Shown here one piece after another: positions 25,922 through 34,962 of a stretch of 63,100 bases of DNA (position 1 is the first letter of the stretch; every line of letters begins with the position of its first letter). The notes beneath the pieces were generated by a model. The model was not told where the DNA came from and did no database searches. It saw only the letters and a program-made list of their open reading frames with translations. This DNA comes from an uncultured Vampirovibrio sp. (GTDB taxonomy: Bacteria; Cyanobacteriota; Vampirovibrionia; Gastranaerophilales; Gastranaerophilaceae). The DNA lies in the NCBI GenBank assembly GCA_910577635.1, contig CAJTNR010000013.1, positions 1 to 63,100 on the forward strand, read 5' to 3'. The position numbers and the translations under genes are program-made.

Positions 25922-26768
25922 TAACTACCTCAGCTTTTTTGACAAACAACTCACCCCAGAATTCTTCCTGAAAAATTTCGAATTGGTTTTCTCTTGCAAG
26001 AAACAAAAGCGCAATATAAGCACTGCTTTTATCAAAACCAAGAAGACAAAGCTCTCTTAGTTCAATGTTTTCTTCTCTTGATAGAATTTGATTAAGGTTC
26101 TGGCGCATTTTTTCAACCACCTCTTCAACATATTCCTCATGCGCCAATTCTTTAATTTGCTCAGCTTTTAAACTTGCATAGTTTCGAACTCTTCTTTCTT
26201 TTCTATCAAGAGCGCTTTTTATGGCATACTTTTTTTCCAAATCTTCATAGAATTGAATATGACGGATTAAATCTTTTAAAGTTACCGTTCTTTTTCGATT
26301 CAATCTTGTTGAAGTTCTTCTTTGCAATACTTCATCAAAAGAAATAATATTATTCGAAGGAATTTGGAGCTGCTCGAAGTCTTCTGGGTAATCATCTTCA
26401 AAATAATCCATAGGTTCAGGGTCAAAATCCTCAATTGTTATCCCTCTTAGGATATCTGATTTGATTTTCAATAAAGTAGAGGAGAATAATAACGCTTTTC
26501 CAATAAAGCGCAGGTTATCCTGTTTCAATTCTTTAATTCGATCCATATATTTATCATACAAATCAACAATATCAATATTCCAAGGGTCAACTTTTCCTGT
26601 TTTAACTAAATCCAGGATAATTTCAATTGCATCTGTTTTTATATCTTTTCTAATCCCTGAGCTTGAAATGAATTCATTATTAGAAAAATCAACGGTGCTA
26701 TCTAGTATTTCAATGTTATTATAAATTGTTTTATCGTCTGTATAAAAACTACTAACTGCGTTTTCCAT
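25911..26768 (-). CDS. scpA: Segregation and condensation protein A
   Basis: ScpA is the kleisin that bridges the Smc head domains and carries ScpB. The 285-residue protein has the kleisin N-terminal signature (IILDLVKTGKVDPWNIDIVD then LRFIGKALLFSSTLLKIKSD), an acidic middle linker (about residues 125-150) and the C-terminal winged helix (FLARENQFEIFQEEFWGELF). AAGGGATAAACA precedes the ATG. It is 10 bases downstream of smc and overlaps scpB. The first 40 residues are an extra extension not typical of the family. Confidence 0.92.
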   Translation of the reverse strand: MENAVSSFYTDDKTIYNNIEILDSTVDFSNNEFISSSGIRKDIKTDAIEIILDLVKTGKVDPWNIDIVDLYDKYMDRIKELKQDNLRFIGKALLFSSTLLKIKSDILRGITIEDFDPEPMDYFEDDYPEDFEQLQIPSNNIISFDEVLQRRTSTRLNRKRTVTLKDLIRHIQFYEDLEKKYAIKSALDRKERRVRNYASLKAEQIKELAHEEYVEEVVEKMRQNLNQILSREENIELRELCLLGFDKSSAYIALLFLARENQFEIFQEEFWGELFVKKAEVVNGN

Positions 26769-26778
26769 TGTTTATCCC

Positions 26779-29700
26779 TTATTCATCTTTCAACTTAACC
26801 CCTGAGATTTTTGTAACTCCCTTATCTTTCTGGGTTACTCCAATCATTCTATCGGCATTATCTAACATTGGCTTTCTTAATGATACCACAACAAACTGTG
26901 CAGTTTTTGATTGTTTTGTGATAATCGAAGATAACCTTTCAACATTGGGTCCATCTAAGTGCATATCGACTTCATCAAAAGCATAGAAAGGACTTGGCAG
27001 ATACTTTTGAATTGCAAAAACAAAAGCTAAAGCTGTTAAGGATTTTTCCCCTCCTGACATTGCAGCAAGTTTTTGATTTTTCTTATCCCTGATATTTGCA
27101 GCAAAAGTCAATCCCCCTGAAAACGGGTCTTGTTCGTTTTCTAATACAAGAGTTCCTTCTCCTTCTGATAATTGTGCAAAAACTTCTTTAAAGTTTGTAT
27201 TAATTGCCCTGTAAGCTTCAAGGAAAGTATCTTTTTTTAGAGTTTGATAACCGTTCATTCGAACTTTAATCTCGTTTTTTTCATTATCCAAAGTTAGAAT
27301 CTTTTCCCTATAGCCGTTTTGTCTTTCTAAAACTTCATCATACTCGCTCAACGCCCTCATATTAACAGGCTCTAATTCATCCATCTTTTTTTGCAACTTA
27401 GAAATTCTTGAATTAATTTCATCGAGTGAAATTTCCACTTTTTCAATTTTTTCAGGATTAATTCCCGATTGATTGAATTCATCGACAATCTTTTCTAGTA
27501 TCGGCTCTAATTCTCTTCTTCTTGCCTTATAGCTTTCTTCCTGCTCGTTTAATCTTTCAAGGTCATCTTGGGTTTTATTTTTCTGTGTTTTTAAATTAAG
27601 CAGCTCTTCTTGAAGAACATCCCTTTTTTGCTGCAGTTCAACAAGGTTCTTGCCTAATTCTTCAATTTCTCTATTCAACTGTTCAATTTCTTTTTCAATT
27701 TCAACCGAATCAGCCCTAAATTGTTCAATTTCTTTTTTCAAACTCTCATTATCCAAAGTCAATTTTTTAATATCGTTTTGTCTTGTTGTAATTTGGGTTT
27801 GTTGAAACTTAATCTGATTCTCGTCTTTTTCAATCTCGTTTTCTTTTGTCATTATTGCTTTTTCAAGATTTTTAATAAAAAGCTCCACTCCTTGGGTTTT
27901 TTCTTTGAGTTTTTTTAGTTCTCCTTCATCAATTAACTTTTCAACCTCAACAAGTTCTTCTTGAGTATGGTTTAGTTTATCATTAAGCTTAATGTGTTTT
28001 TGTTCAATTAAATCCAGCTCTTTTGATAGTTTTTCATTTTGTTCCTTTAGAACGCACAGCTCTTTTTCTCCTTCTTGAATAATGCTTAATGACTTTTCGT
28101 TATTATTAATCAAATTCTTAAGCTCAATTTTAGCTTGATTGAGAGTATTTAAGGCAGTTGAGTATTTTTGTCTTGTATTATCAAGTTTTTTTTCAAGTTC
28201 TTTTTCTTTAATTGCTAACTCTTTTGCTTGATTTTCATAATCAAAGAGCGCTTGTCTATATTTTTCCAGCTCTCTTTCCTGAGTCTTATCAAAAAAGGAT
28301 GAGTTCTTTTTCTTAGCTCCGCCTGTAATTAAACCGCTTTTTTCTGTAATATCCCCTTCAAGAGTAACAACTCTATACTTCCCTGCCAGTTTTTTAGCAC
28401 AGTTCTCATCTTCAACTACAATTGTTTCTCCTAAGGCAAAATAAAAAGCATCAGTGTATTTGTCATCAAAATCAACAAGGTTAATTGCAAAATCAATTAC
28501 CCCTTTTTCTTTTGGAAGCGCGAGTCTTGTCGGAGCTTTTTTAATAATACTTAAAGGAATAAAAGAGGCTCTGTCCCTTCCTTGTGAGCGCAGAATTTGA
28601 ATCGCACGATATGCAGTATCTTGATCATCAACTACAATTGAATAAGCTCTTGCCCCCATTGCAACATTAATTGCATCAATGTATTCTCTTTCGATATCCG
28701 CTAATTGTGCTAATGGCTCATGGACTCCTTTAATATGGGCATTCATTACAGTTTCAATGCCTGAACCCATGCCGACTGATTTATAAGCATTTTTATTGGC
28801 ATCAAGAATTGCAATTCTTTTCTGCGCCTGCTGAATTTTATAATAAGTATCTTCTTTTTGATTTTTAGTTTTATCAAGTTCTTCAAACGTTTTTGTTTGA
28901 ATAATTTTGCACTCCTGCGTTTCTTTTTCCAGTGTTTCAATTTGGAGAGATAGTTTATCCTTCTCATCTTCGAAAATTTTTCTTGTATTTAATAGTTTAT
29001 TAATATTATCCTTAATAGAATCAATTTTTTCAGTATTATTTTTATAAGAATTCTCTTTAGGAAGCTGCTCTTTAATTAGAAGATTTTCCTTATCTTTTAA
29101 TTCCTCCAGTTCTTTTCTTAGTTTAGCTCTATTTGCAATATGTTCATCACTGGTTTTATTTAAACCTGTCATCTCAGCTATAATTCTATTGAGCTCATCT
29201 TTTTTCTGTCCCAGCTGGTTATTAAGCTCCTCAAGTTCTTTTGTTTTTTTGTCAATTGCATTTGTATATTCGGTGATTTTCTGTTTTTGAACTTCAATTC
29301 CGTTTTTATACCCTTCAATAGCCTTTAAGTTATCAAGAGTAGTTTTTTCACACTGCAAGGCTGCAGCTTTTTTCCTTTCTAACACCCCTTTTTTTTCTTC
29401 AGCAGTTTTTTTAACTTCAAGCTGCTTATTTTCACCCTGCGCTTTAACCTGGGCATTAACTTCATCGTACTTTAGTTTTATATCTTCTATCTTAGATTCA
29501 GCTTCTTTAAGTTTTTGACTAAGTTCTTTTTTTGTCTTTACAGCTAAAAGAATATTTTGATGAACAAGTTCCAGCGCTCTTTTGGTATCGTAATACTTTG
29601 CACTTTGAATTTTTGTCTCAAGTTCTGTTTTTTCATCTTTAAATTGTTTATACTTAAGCGCAACTTCTCTTTCTTGTTTTAGCTGTTCTATTCGATTATC

Positions 29701-30276
29701 AATTTCATTCATTAGAATATTGGTGTTGGAAACTCTTTCTTCAACACTTTGGATTTGTTCTAATGCTAAGGATATTTTTCTATCAAAATCAGCAGTTCCT
29801 GCAATTTCATCTATTATTTTTCTTCTATCGACAGCAGAACACTTGGTAATTTCTGTTACATCCCCCTGCATCATAACATTGTAGCTGTTGGGGGAGATAT
29901 TGTATTTTTCCAGCTCTAAATGAATCTGAGTTAAGGTAGTTGGCTTATCATTATAGTAATAATTAGACTGAACTCCGTTTTTGCCTTTTTTAATGTATCT
30001 TCTAATTGAGAATTCTTCTTCATCGTTTTTTTGAAAAGTTACCTTAACAGAAGCTTCCCCTCTTTTGTTGTGGCTTGTAATTAAATCAACCACGCCTTGT
30101 TCTGATCGAAGAGTTCTTGCGCTGGTTAAGCCAAGAGCAAATAAGACACTATCAATAATATTACTTTTCCCGGAGCCGTTTGGTCCTGAAATTGCAGTAA
30201 AACCTTGCATCAAAGGTACAGTAATTTTATTTGCAAAAGATTTAAAATTATCTATTTCGATTTCTTTAATATACAT
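26779..30276 (-). CDS. smc: Chromosome segregation ATPase Smc
   Basis: A full-length 1165-residue SMC protein. The N-terminal ATPase half has the Walker A GPNGSGKSNIIDSVLFALG at about residue 32; a long coiled coil (about 165-500) leads to the hinge (about 510-660, with GVHEPLAQLADIEREY and GDITEKSGLITGGAKKKN); the return coil follows (about 670-1000). The C-terminal half has the ABC signature AAMSGGEKSLTALAFVFAIQ and Walker B FYAFDEVDMHLDGPNV. It forms the condensin ring with ScpA and ScpB, encoded directly downstream. A likely promoter lies in the 57-base gap before the start (TTGACA with TCTAAT 18 bases away on the minus strand). Confidence 0.97.
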   Translation of the reverse strand: MYIKEIEIDNFKSFANKITVPLMQGFTAISGPNGSGKSNIIDSVLFALGLTSARTLRSEQGVVDLITSHNKRGEASVKVTFQKNDEEEFSIRRYIKKGKNGVQSNYYYNDKPTTLTQIHLELEKYNISPNSYNVMMQGDVTEITKCSAVDRRKIIDEIAGTADFDRKISLALEQIQSVEERVSNTNILMNEIDNRIEQLKQEREVALKYKQFKDEKTELETKIQSAKYYDTKRALELVHQNILLAVKTKKELSQKLKEAESKIEDIKLKYDEVNAQVKAQGENKQLEVKKTAEEKKGVLERKKAAALQCEKTTLDNLKAIEGYKNGIEVQKQKITEYTNAIDKKTKELEELNNQLGQKKDELNRIIAEMTGLNKTSDEHIANRAKLRKELEELKDKENLLIKEQLPKENSYKNNTEKIDSIKDNINKLLNTRKIFEDEKDKLSLQIETLEKETQECKIIQTKTFEELDKTKNQKEDTYYKIQQAQKRIAILDANKNAYKSVGMGSGIETVMNAHIKGVHEPLAQLADIEREYIDAINVAMGARAYSIVVDDQDTAYRAIQILRSQGRDRASFIPLSIIKKAPTRLALPKEKGVIDFAINLVDFDDKYTDAFYFALGETIVVEDENCAKKLAGKYRVVTLEGDITEKSGLITGGAKKKNSSFFDKTQERELEKYRQALFDYENQAKELAIKEKELEKKLDNTRQKYSTALNTLNQAKIELKNLINNNEKSLSIIQEGEKELCVLKEQNEKLSKELDLIEQKHIKLNDKLNHTQEELVEVEKLIDEGELKKLKEKTQGVELFIKNLEKAIMTKENEIEKDENQIKFQQTQITTRQNDIKKLTLDNESLKKEIEQFRADSVEIEKEIEQLNREIEELGKNLVELQQKRDVLQEELLNLKTQKNKTQDDLERLNEQEESYKARRRELEPILEKIVDEFNQSGINPEKIEKVEISLDEINSRISKLQKKMDELEPVNMRALSEYDEVLERQNGYREKILTLDNEKNEIKVRMNGYQTLKKDTFLEAYRAINTNFKEVFAQLSEGEGTLVLENEQDPFSGGLTFAANIRDKKNQKLAAMSGGEKSLTALAFVFAIQKYLPSPFYAFDEVDMHLDGPNVERLSSIITKQSKTAQFVVVSLRKPMLDNADRMIGVTQKDKGVTKISGVKLKDE

Positions 30277-30333
30277 TGTTAACTTTTACACCAAGTCCAG
30301 TATCTTAATTAGACTATAAAAGTTAAAGTCATG

Positions 30334-31683
30334 TCAAATTTTATATAAAAATTCATATCGATTAATTATATAGTCTTTTTCTTTAGTTTCATTGCCGATT
30401 TTTTGTTCATGCAAATACAAATATTTATCTCGCAAAAGATTAATTCTTGCAATCGGGAAAAACATAAAATTAGCTCTTCCAATTATTCTATTCTCATCCA
30501 AAAAGCCCCAAAAACGGCTGTCTTGAGAGTTTCCACGGTTATCGCCCATCATAAAGTAATGCCCTTTCGGGATTATAAAAGGACCGCAGTACATATTCTC
30601 AGAACAAAAAGTCCAATCATACCTAGATGAAATATAAGGTTCATTTAATGCTTTATCGTTAATATAGACCCTAAATTCGTTGTTAATATTATCATACTTA
30701 ACTTCAAATTTTTCACCCGGCAGTCCTATTGCTCTTTTTATAAAAGCCATGTCTTTACAAAAAATTCCAGATAAACGGGAAAATATTGCTAAAGGTGAAT
30801 TGGATAGATTAGTTGAAGGAGGATAAAAAACCAGAATATCTCCCCTTTTTATTTCTTTTTTTGGATAATCCAGCTTCTCAACAAAAACCCTGTCCTTTTC
30901 AAGTATTGTAGGGCGCATTGATCCTGAAGGAATCCATCTTAGCTCACCAATAAAGTATCTTATTATAATTACACAAACTACAACAAAAAGAATAGTTGAA
31001 ATAATTTCTCTGGTAAAGTTGGTTTCTTTATCTTCATCGTTTTCATCAAAAAGTATTCTTTTTAGTAAATAAAAAACCCCTTTCTCTTTTGTTTTATTGA
31101 TTAAATTAATAAAACCTTCCTTTTGCTTAACAAAAAAGCCTTTTATTGACTCAATTGCACTTTTAGTTAGAGCTTTAGAATCATAAATTAAATATAGAAC
31201 TACAATCCAAATAAACAAGGATACAAATAACACTCCTAAAAACTTCAAAAAAGCGCTGTAAGGAGTTGAATAAATATCATTAAGGGTCTTAATATTAATT
31301 AATTTAGAATTTTTATATTCATCAAAAACAAAATCCGAAACACTGTTAAATAAGGAAATTTTATCCTCTTTAGCAAGAATTGGAATGGCAATATATAAAA
31401 CTTTATCGATTAATTTATCATCTGAATCATAAACAAACTCATCTGTTTTATCAACAATATCAATATATGAAAATTTAATATCTTTATTACCCAGTTTATT
31501 TTTTAGCTTGAAAATATCAACTGTAACTTTTTCAGGAATTGAATATTCAAGCACAGTCCCTCTTTTTAGAATATAGTTAAGAGTTTGTTCATTAAAGTTA
31601 TACACAAAACAAACAAGAGTAAAAATTATAATAAAAATTAATTGTTTAGTATTTTTTATAAAATAATTTTTTATTTTTTCCAT
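30334..31683 (-). CDS. lepB: Signal peptidase I with long N-terminal extension
   Basis: LepB removes signal peptides from exported proteins. The catalytic part is C-terminal: Ser255 in PSGSMRPTI, GDILVFYPP, general-base Lys317 in FIKRAIGLPGE, and MMGDNRGNSQDSRFWG. The protein is 449 residues long, against roughly 170-330 for common forms. The first 225 residues add two extra transmembrane helices (about 13-30 and 146-167) with a 115-residue region between them that I do not recognise, before the usual anchor (about 228-245). Its start overlaps the polyprenyl synthase gene by 13 bases, so it is the last gene of the lpx-containing operon. Confidence 0.93.
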   Translation of the reverse strand: MEKIKNYFIKNTKQLIFIIIFTLVCFVYNFNEQTLNYILKRGTVLEYSIPEKVTVDIFKLKNKLGNKDIKFSYIDIVDKTDEFVYDSDDKLIDKVLYIAIPILAKEDKISLFNSVSDFVFDEYKNSKLINIKTLNDIYSTPYSAFLKFLGVLFVSLFIWIVVLYLIYDSKALTKSAIESIKGFFVKQKEGFINLINKTKEKGVFYLLKRILFDENDEDKETNFTREIISTILFVVVCVIIIRYFIGELRWIPSGSMRPTILEKDRVFVEKLDYPKKEIKRGDILVFYPPSTNLSNSPLAIFSRLSGIFCKDMAFIKRAIGLPGEKFEVKYDNINNEFRVYINDKALNEPYISSRYDWTFCSENMYCGPFIIPKGHYFMMGDNRGNSQDSRFWGFLDENRIIGRANFMFFPIARINLLRDKYLYLHEQKIGNETKEKDYIINRYEFLYKI

Positions 31684-32558
31684 AAATTCCCCAGTGTTAG
31701 ATTAGTTAGTTCAATTAATGATTTTTTATATGTTGAATCTTCTATAACTGCAAGTTTTTCAAGTGCTTTAATTCTATAGTTTTCAATAGTTCTAACAGCA
31801 AGTTTAGCGTATTTATCTAAATTTGTATTAGAATTTAAATCCTCAATTGAATTTTCTTGTAAAAAGTATAGCACAACTAAAGTATAGTTTCCATTCTTAA
31901 TATCGGATTCAATATCCAATAGATCATTTTTTAATTGAAAAGCGATTGCATAATTAACCAAAAAGTCAACTAAAGCTTGTTTTTTATCCTTGTCAATTTC
32001 TTTTAGCGTAAACAATGATTCAAGTCCTGCTAAAAAAAGATTTCCTGTTTTGTTGAAGGTTTTATTAAAATATTGCTCTTCGTCTTTATTGGCGCAAGAA
32101 AAAATACTCTGTTCAATTTCACCTGAAAGTGTTTTTTTAATTCGATAAGAAAAAATAGAAAGAATTTCATTATTGGTCTTAGCTAGAACTTCAAGTACAA
32201 GACTTAAAAACAAATCCCCAATTAAAACAGCAGCCTTAGAGCCAAATTTTTTATAGAAAGTCGGATTATTTCTCCTTAAATTTGAATTATCAATAATATC
32301 ATCATGCACTAAAGAAGCACTGTGTGTAAGCTCGAGAGCAAGTGCAATTGTCTGCACAAGATTTGAGTTTATTAATAGAATCTTTGAAAAGAGAAAAACC
32401 AGAATAACTCTTAATCTTTTAGGAGAGCTGAAAATGAAATTTGAAAGTTCCAAAGTTAAATAGTTTTCATTAGAACTAACAATTTTTTTTAGTTCAAGTT
32501 CAAAACTATCCAATTCATTTTTAATAGGAAAAACAATTTTTTTTATTTGTTCATTCAT
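31671..32558 (-). CDS. Polyprenyl (isoprenyl) diphosphate synthase family protein
   Basis: A 295-residue trans-prenyltransferase that would condense isopentenyl diphosphate with allylic diphosphates. The first Asp-rich motif is intact (SLVHDDIIDNSNLRR). The second, usually FQxxDDxLD, reads FQLKNDLLDIESD, with Asn at the first Asp. Motifs for GQ and KT are weakened too (SGEIEQ in place of GQ). Residue size around the first motif suggests a long-chain product such as the side chain of a quinone, but this is uncertain; a non-catalytic partner subunit is also possible. It lies in the operon between the M29 peptidase and lepB. Confidence 0.85.
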   Translation of the reverse strand: MNEQIKKIVFPIKNELDSFELELKKIVSSNENYLTLELSNFIFSSPKRLRVILVFLFSKILLINSNLVQTIALALELTHSASLVHDDIIDNSNLRRNNPTFYKKFGSKAAVLIGDLFLSLVLEVLAKTNNEILSIFSYRIKKTLSGEIEQSIFSCANKDEEQYFNKTFNKTGNLFLAGLESLFTLKEIDKDKKQALVDFLVNYAIAFQLKNDLLDIESDIKNGNYTLVVLYFLQENSIEDLNSNTNLDKYAKLAVRTIENYRIKALEKLAVIEDSTYKKSLIELTNLTLGNLWKK

Positions 32559-32561
32559 TAT

Positions 32562-33668
32562 TTAAATTATAAATTTACCGTTTTCATATATTAGTTTATC
32601 ATCAGCATAAATTTTTCCGCCCTCTTTTAGATTCTTAATTAAATCCCAATGAAGTCCGGATTTATTCTTCCCGCCTGCCTCAGGATAACTTGCCCCGAGT
32701 GCCATATGAATTGAGCCGCCGATTTTTTCATCAAAAAGAATGTTGCCTGTTATTGATTGGATTCTTTCATTTGTTCCTATTGCAATTTCTCCGACAAAAG
32801 ATGCGCCTTCATCTAAGTTTATCATATTATTTAAAAACTCGTTTCCAACACTAGCTTTGGCGTTTATGACTTTTCCATCTTTTAGTTCTAAATAAACTTC
32901 TTTAGCTGTTGATCCTTGATAGTTTTGAGGAAAATCAAAGTAAATTTTACCCTGAGCACTATTTTCAACAGGAGAAGTAAAAATTTCCCCGTCAGGAAAA
33001 TTCATATTTCCGCTGCAAGGAACCCAGGTTCTATCTTTAGTACAAAAAGAAATATCGGTTTTATCGCCGACAATTCTTAGTTTAGAAGTTTCATTAAGAA
33101 TTTTTGCAATTCTTTTTTGCTCCTTATCGATTTCAATCCACTTTTGGGTTGGATTATCCAAATCAAGATAACAAGAGTTAATTAAAAACTCGCTGTATTC
33201 CTCTAAGCTCATATTCGCTTCCTGAGCCAGCGCATTAGTCGGATAATCCGCTATTACCCAGCGAAGCTCGTTATTAGAAGAACGCTCCAATCTTCTTGAT
33301 AAAATAGGATGAGATGCTTTATTTCTCAGTGCAAGTTTTTTAGAATCACAATTAGCAGTATTTTTAATATTACTTGGCGCTCCTATAAAAATCATTACAT
33401 CTGCTTTTTCAACTTCAATCTTAGACATTTCATCAATATATTGAAGTTGTTTTTCATTTGCGTGTTTAATAAAAAGTTCAGCCAGCTCATCCATTGAAGT
33501 TCTAACAATCGGATTAGCACCGTTTTTTAAACACAGCTTATAAATTTCTTTAACAAGAGGCTGAGCTATATATCCTCTTGCATAAATTATTACTAAATCG
33601 TCCTTTTTTACTGCTGTTGAATAATTAACCAAAACATCTGCATATTTTTTTAAAATAGGATTAAACAT
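32562..33668 (-). CDS. M29-family metallo-aminopeptidase
   Basis: A leucyl-type aminopeptidase of the M29 (AmpS/PepS, aminopeptidase T) family, cytoplasmic, dimeric and two-metal dependent. The family pattern is seen in the C-terminal half: FPDGEIFTSPVENSAQGKIY, the metal-binding NEFLNNMINLDEGASFVGEI region, GGSIHMALGASYP and SGLHWDLIKNL. I start at ATG 33668 (MFNPILKKYADVLVNYS), preceded by GGAG and one base after the lpxA stop; an in-frame ATG at 33692 has no ribosome site and would overlap lpxA. Length 368 residues is normal. Its position in a lipid A operon is not explained by its function. Confidence 0.9.
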   Translation of the reverse strand: MFNPILKKYADVLVNYSTAVKKDDLVIIYARGYIAQPLVKEIYKLCLKNGANPIVRTSMDELAELFIKHANEKQLQYIDEMSKIEVEKADVMIFIGAPSNIKNTANCDSKKLALRNKASHPILSRRLERSSNNELRWVIADYPTNALAQEANMSLEEYSEFLINSCYLDLDNPTQKWIEIDKEQKRIAKILNETSKLRIVGDKTDISFCTKDRTWVPCSGNMNFPDGEIFTSPVENSAQGKIYFDFPQNYQGSTAKEVYLELKDGKVINAKASVGNEFLNNMINLDEGASFVGEIAIGTNERIQSITGNILFDEKIGGSIHMALGASYPEAGGKNKSGLHWDLIKNLKEGGKIYADDKLIYENGKFII

Positions 33669-33669
33669 A

Positions 33670-34488
33670 TTATTCTTGCTCCACTGTGCCATGGTATGCG
33701 GCTTTATCTCTTAGTGTACATCCTCTTTTAGAACTTCTCACAAATTCTACCAGATTATCAATATATTCATTGCCTTTAAACTCTTGTTCAATTAATTCTA
33801 AGGCTTGAGTTGTATTGTAGTTCTCATTCCTTAACAGCTTTATTGCTTTATGAATTGCTTGACGGGAGTCTTTATCGACCCCTTTTCTCCTTAAACCAAT
33901 TGCATTCAATCCAATTGGAAGACAAGGAATACCCTCTGCCTTACAATAAGGAATTATATCCAATCTGGATGCCGAAGCACCTGAAATTATTGCCATATCG
34001 CCAATTCTAATGTTTTGGTGAAAAACACTCTGACCGCCCAAAAAAGCTCCAAACCCAACACGACAATGCCCGCCAAGAGTTGCAGCATTTGCCATTATGA
34101 CATTGTCAGCTAAAACACAGTTATGTGCAACATGGGTATAAGCCATTAAAAGACAATTATTCCCGACTATTGTATTTGTTCCTTCACCGGAGGCTCTATT
34201 AACAGTTGCAAATTCTCTAATCCAACAGTTCTCACCAATAATAACTCCTGTTTTTTCATTTTTATACCCTAAATCCTGAGGTTCTCCTCCGATTGAAGCA
34301 AAGGGAGAAATTCTTGTATTTTTTTTAATATGCGAAAACTGAATATTAACGCTTTGTCCTATTGTACAGCCCGATTCAATTATAGTGTCATCTCCAATAA
34401 TACTGTAAGCTCCAATTTCAACATCAGGAGCAATTTGAGCAGACTCAGATATAATTGCAGTTTTATGGATTTTTTGAGAAGTTATCAT
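33670..34488 (-). CDS. lpxA: UDP-N-acetylglucosamine acyltransferase
   Basis: LpxA transfers an R-3-hydroxyacyl chain from ACP to UDP-GlcNAc, the first step of lipid A synthesis in the cytoplasm. The 272-residue protein has about ten left-handed beta-helix hexapeptides (IAPDVEIGAYSIIGDDTIIE and onward), the catalytic His in YTHVAHNCVLADN, and a helical C-terminus (SRQAIHKAIKLLRNENYNTT). It lies 15 bases downstream of fabZ, in the order lpxD-lpxC-fabZ-lpxA. Shows that the organism makes, or at least has the early steps for, lipid A. Confidence 0.96.
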   Translation of the reverse strand: MITSQKIHKTAIISESAQIAPDVEIGAYSIIGDDTIIESGCTIGQSVNIQFSHIKKNTRISPFASIGGEPQDLGYKNEKTGVIIGENCWIREFATVNRASGEGTNTIVGNNCLLMAYTHVAHNCVLADNVIMANAATLGGHCRVGFGAFLGGQSVFHQNIRIGDMAIISGASASRLDIIPYCKAEGIPCLPIGLNAIGLRRKGVDKDSRQAIHKAIKLLRNENYNTTQALELIEQEFKGNEYIDNLVEFVRSSKRGCTLRDKAAYHGTVEQE

Positions 34489-34503
34489 TATTTATTTTTC
34501 CTT

Positions 34504-34950
34504 TTATTTTAGTGCAACAGTTAAAACAGCCTCTGTGCACAGTTTTCCTTCTACGAAAGAACGCCCTAAACACTTAGCAATAGGACCTTTTACCTTTAAA
34601 CACTCTGTTTCCATTTCAAGTTTATCTCCAGGACGAACTATATTTTTAAATTTAGCATTCTCAACGCCTGCAAATAAGGTTAGTTTTCCTTTGTATTGAT
34701 CCATGGTCATTAGAATAGGAGCTGCAGTTTGAGCCAATGCCTCAATCTGCAAAACCCCGGGCATTATGGGATTATTGGGAAAGTGCCCCTGAAAAAAAGG
34801 TTCATTAAAGGTAATATTCTTATAACCTTTAGAATACTTTCCAGGTATGCACTCAGTTATTCTATCTACCAATAAAAAAGGGTATCTATGAGGGAGCATT
34901 TCAAGAATTTGGCTATAATCAAGACTGATTGGTGTGATAGTATTGTCCAT
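34504..34950 (-). CDS. fabZ: 3-hydroxyacyl-ACP dehydratase
   Basis: FabZ dehydrates 3-hydroxyacyl-ACP in fatty-acid elongation and competes with LpxA and LpxD for the same substrate. The 148-residue hot-dog-fold protein has LPHRYPFLLVDRI, then the catalytic His in FQGHFPNNPIMPGVLQIEAL and the Glu of QIEAL. GAGGACAA precedes the ATG. The lpxC-fabZ-lpxA arrangement balances membrane phospholipid and lipid A supply and is widespread in Gram-negative bacteria, Cyanobacteria included. Full length. Confidence 0.97.
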   Translation of the reverse strand: MDNTITPISLDYSQILEMLPHRYPFLLVDRITECIPGKYSKGYKNITFNEPFFQGHFPNNPIMPGVLQIEALAQTAAPILMTMDQYKGKLTLFAGVENAKFKNIVRPGDKLEMETECLKVKGPIAKCLGRSFVEGKLCTEAVLTVALK

Positions 34951-34962
34951 TTGTCCTCGTTT

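Noticed and set aside
33669..33692. Longer start for the M29 aminopeptidase
   Set aside because: ATG 33692 would overlap lpxA by 23 bases and lacks a ribosome site; ATG 33668 begins where the family does.
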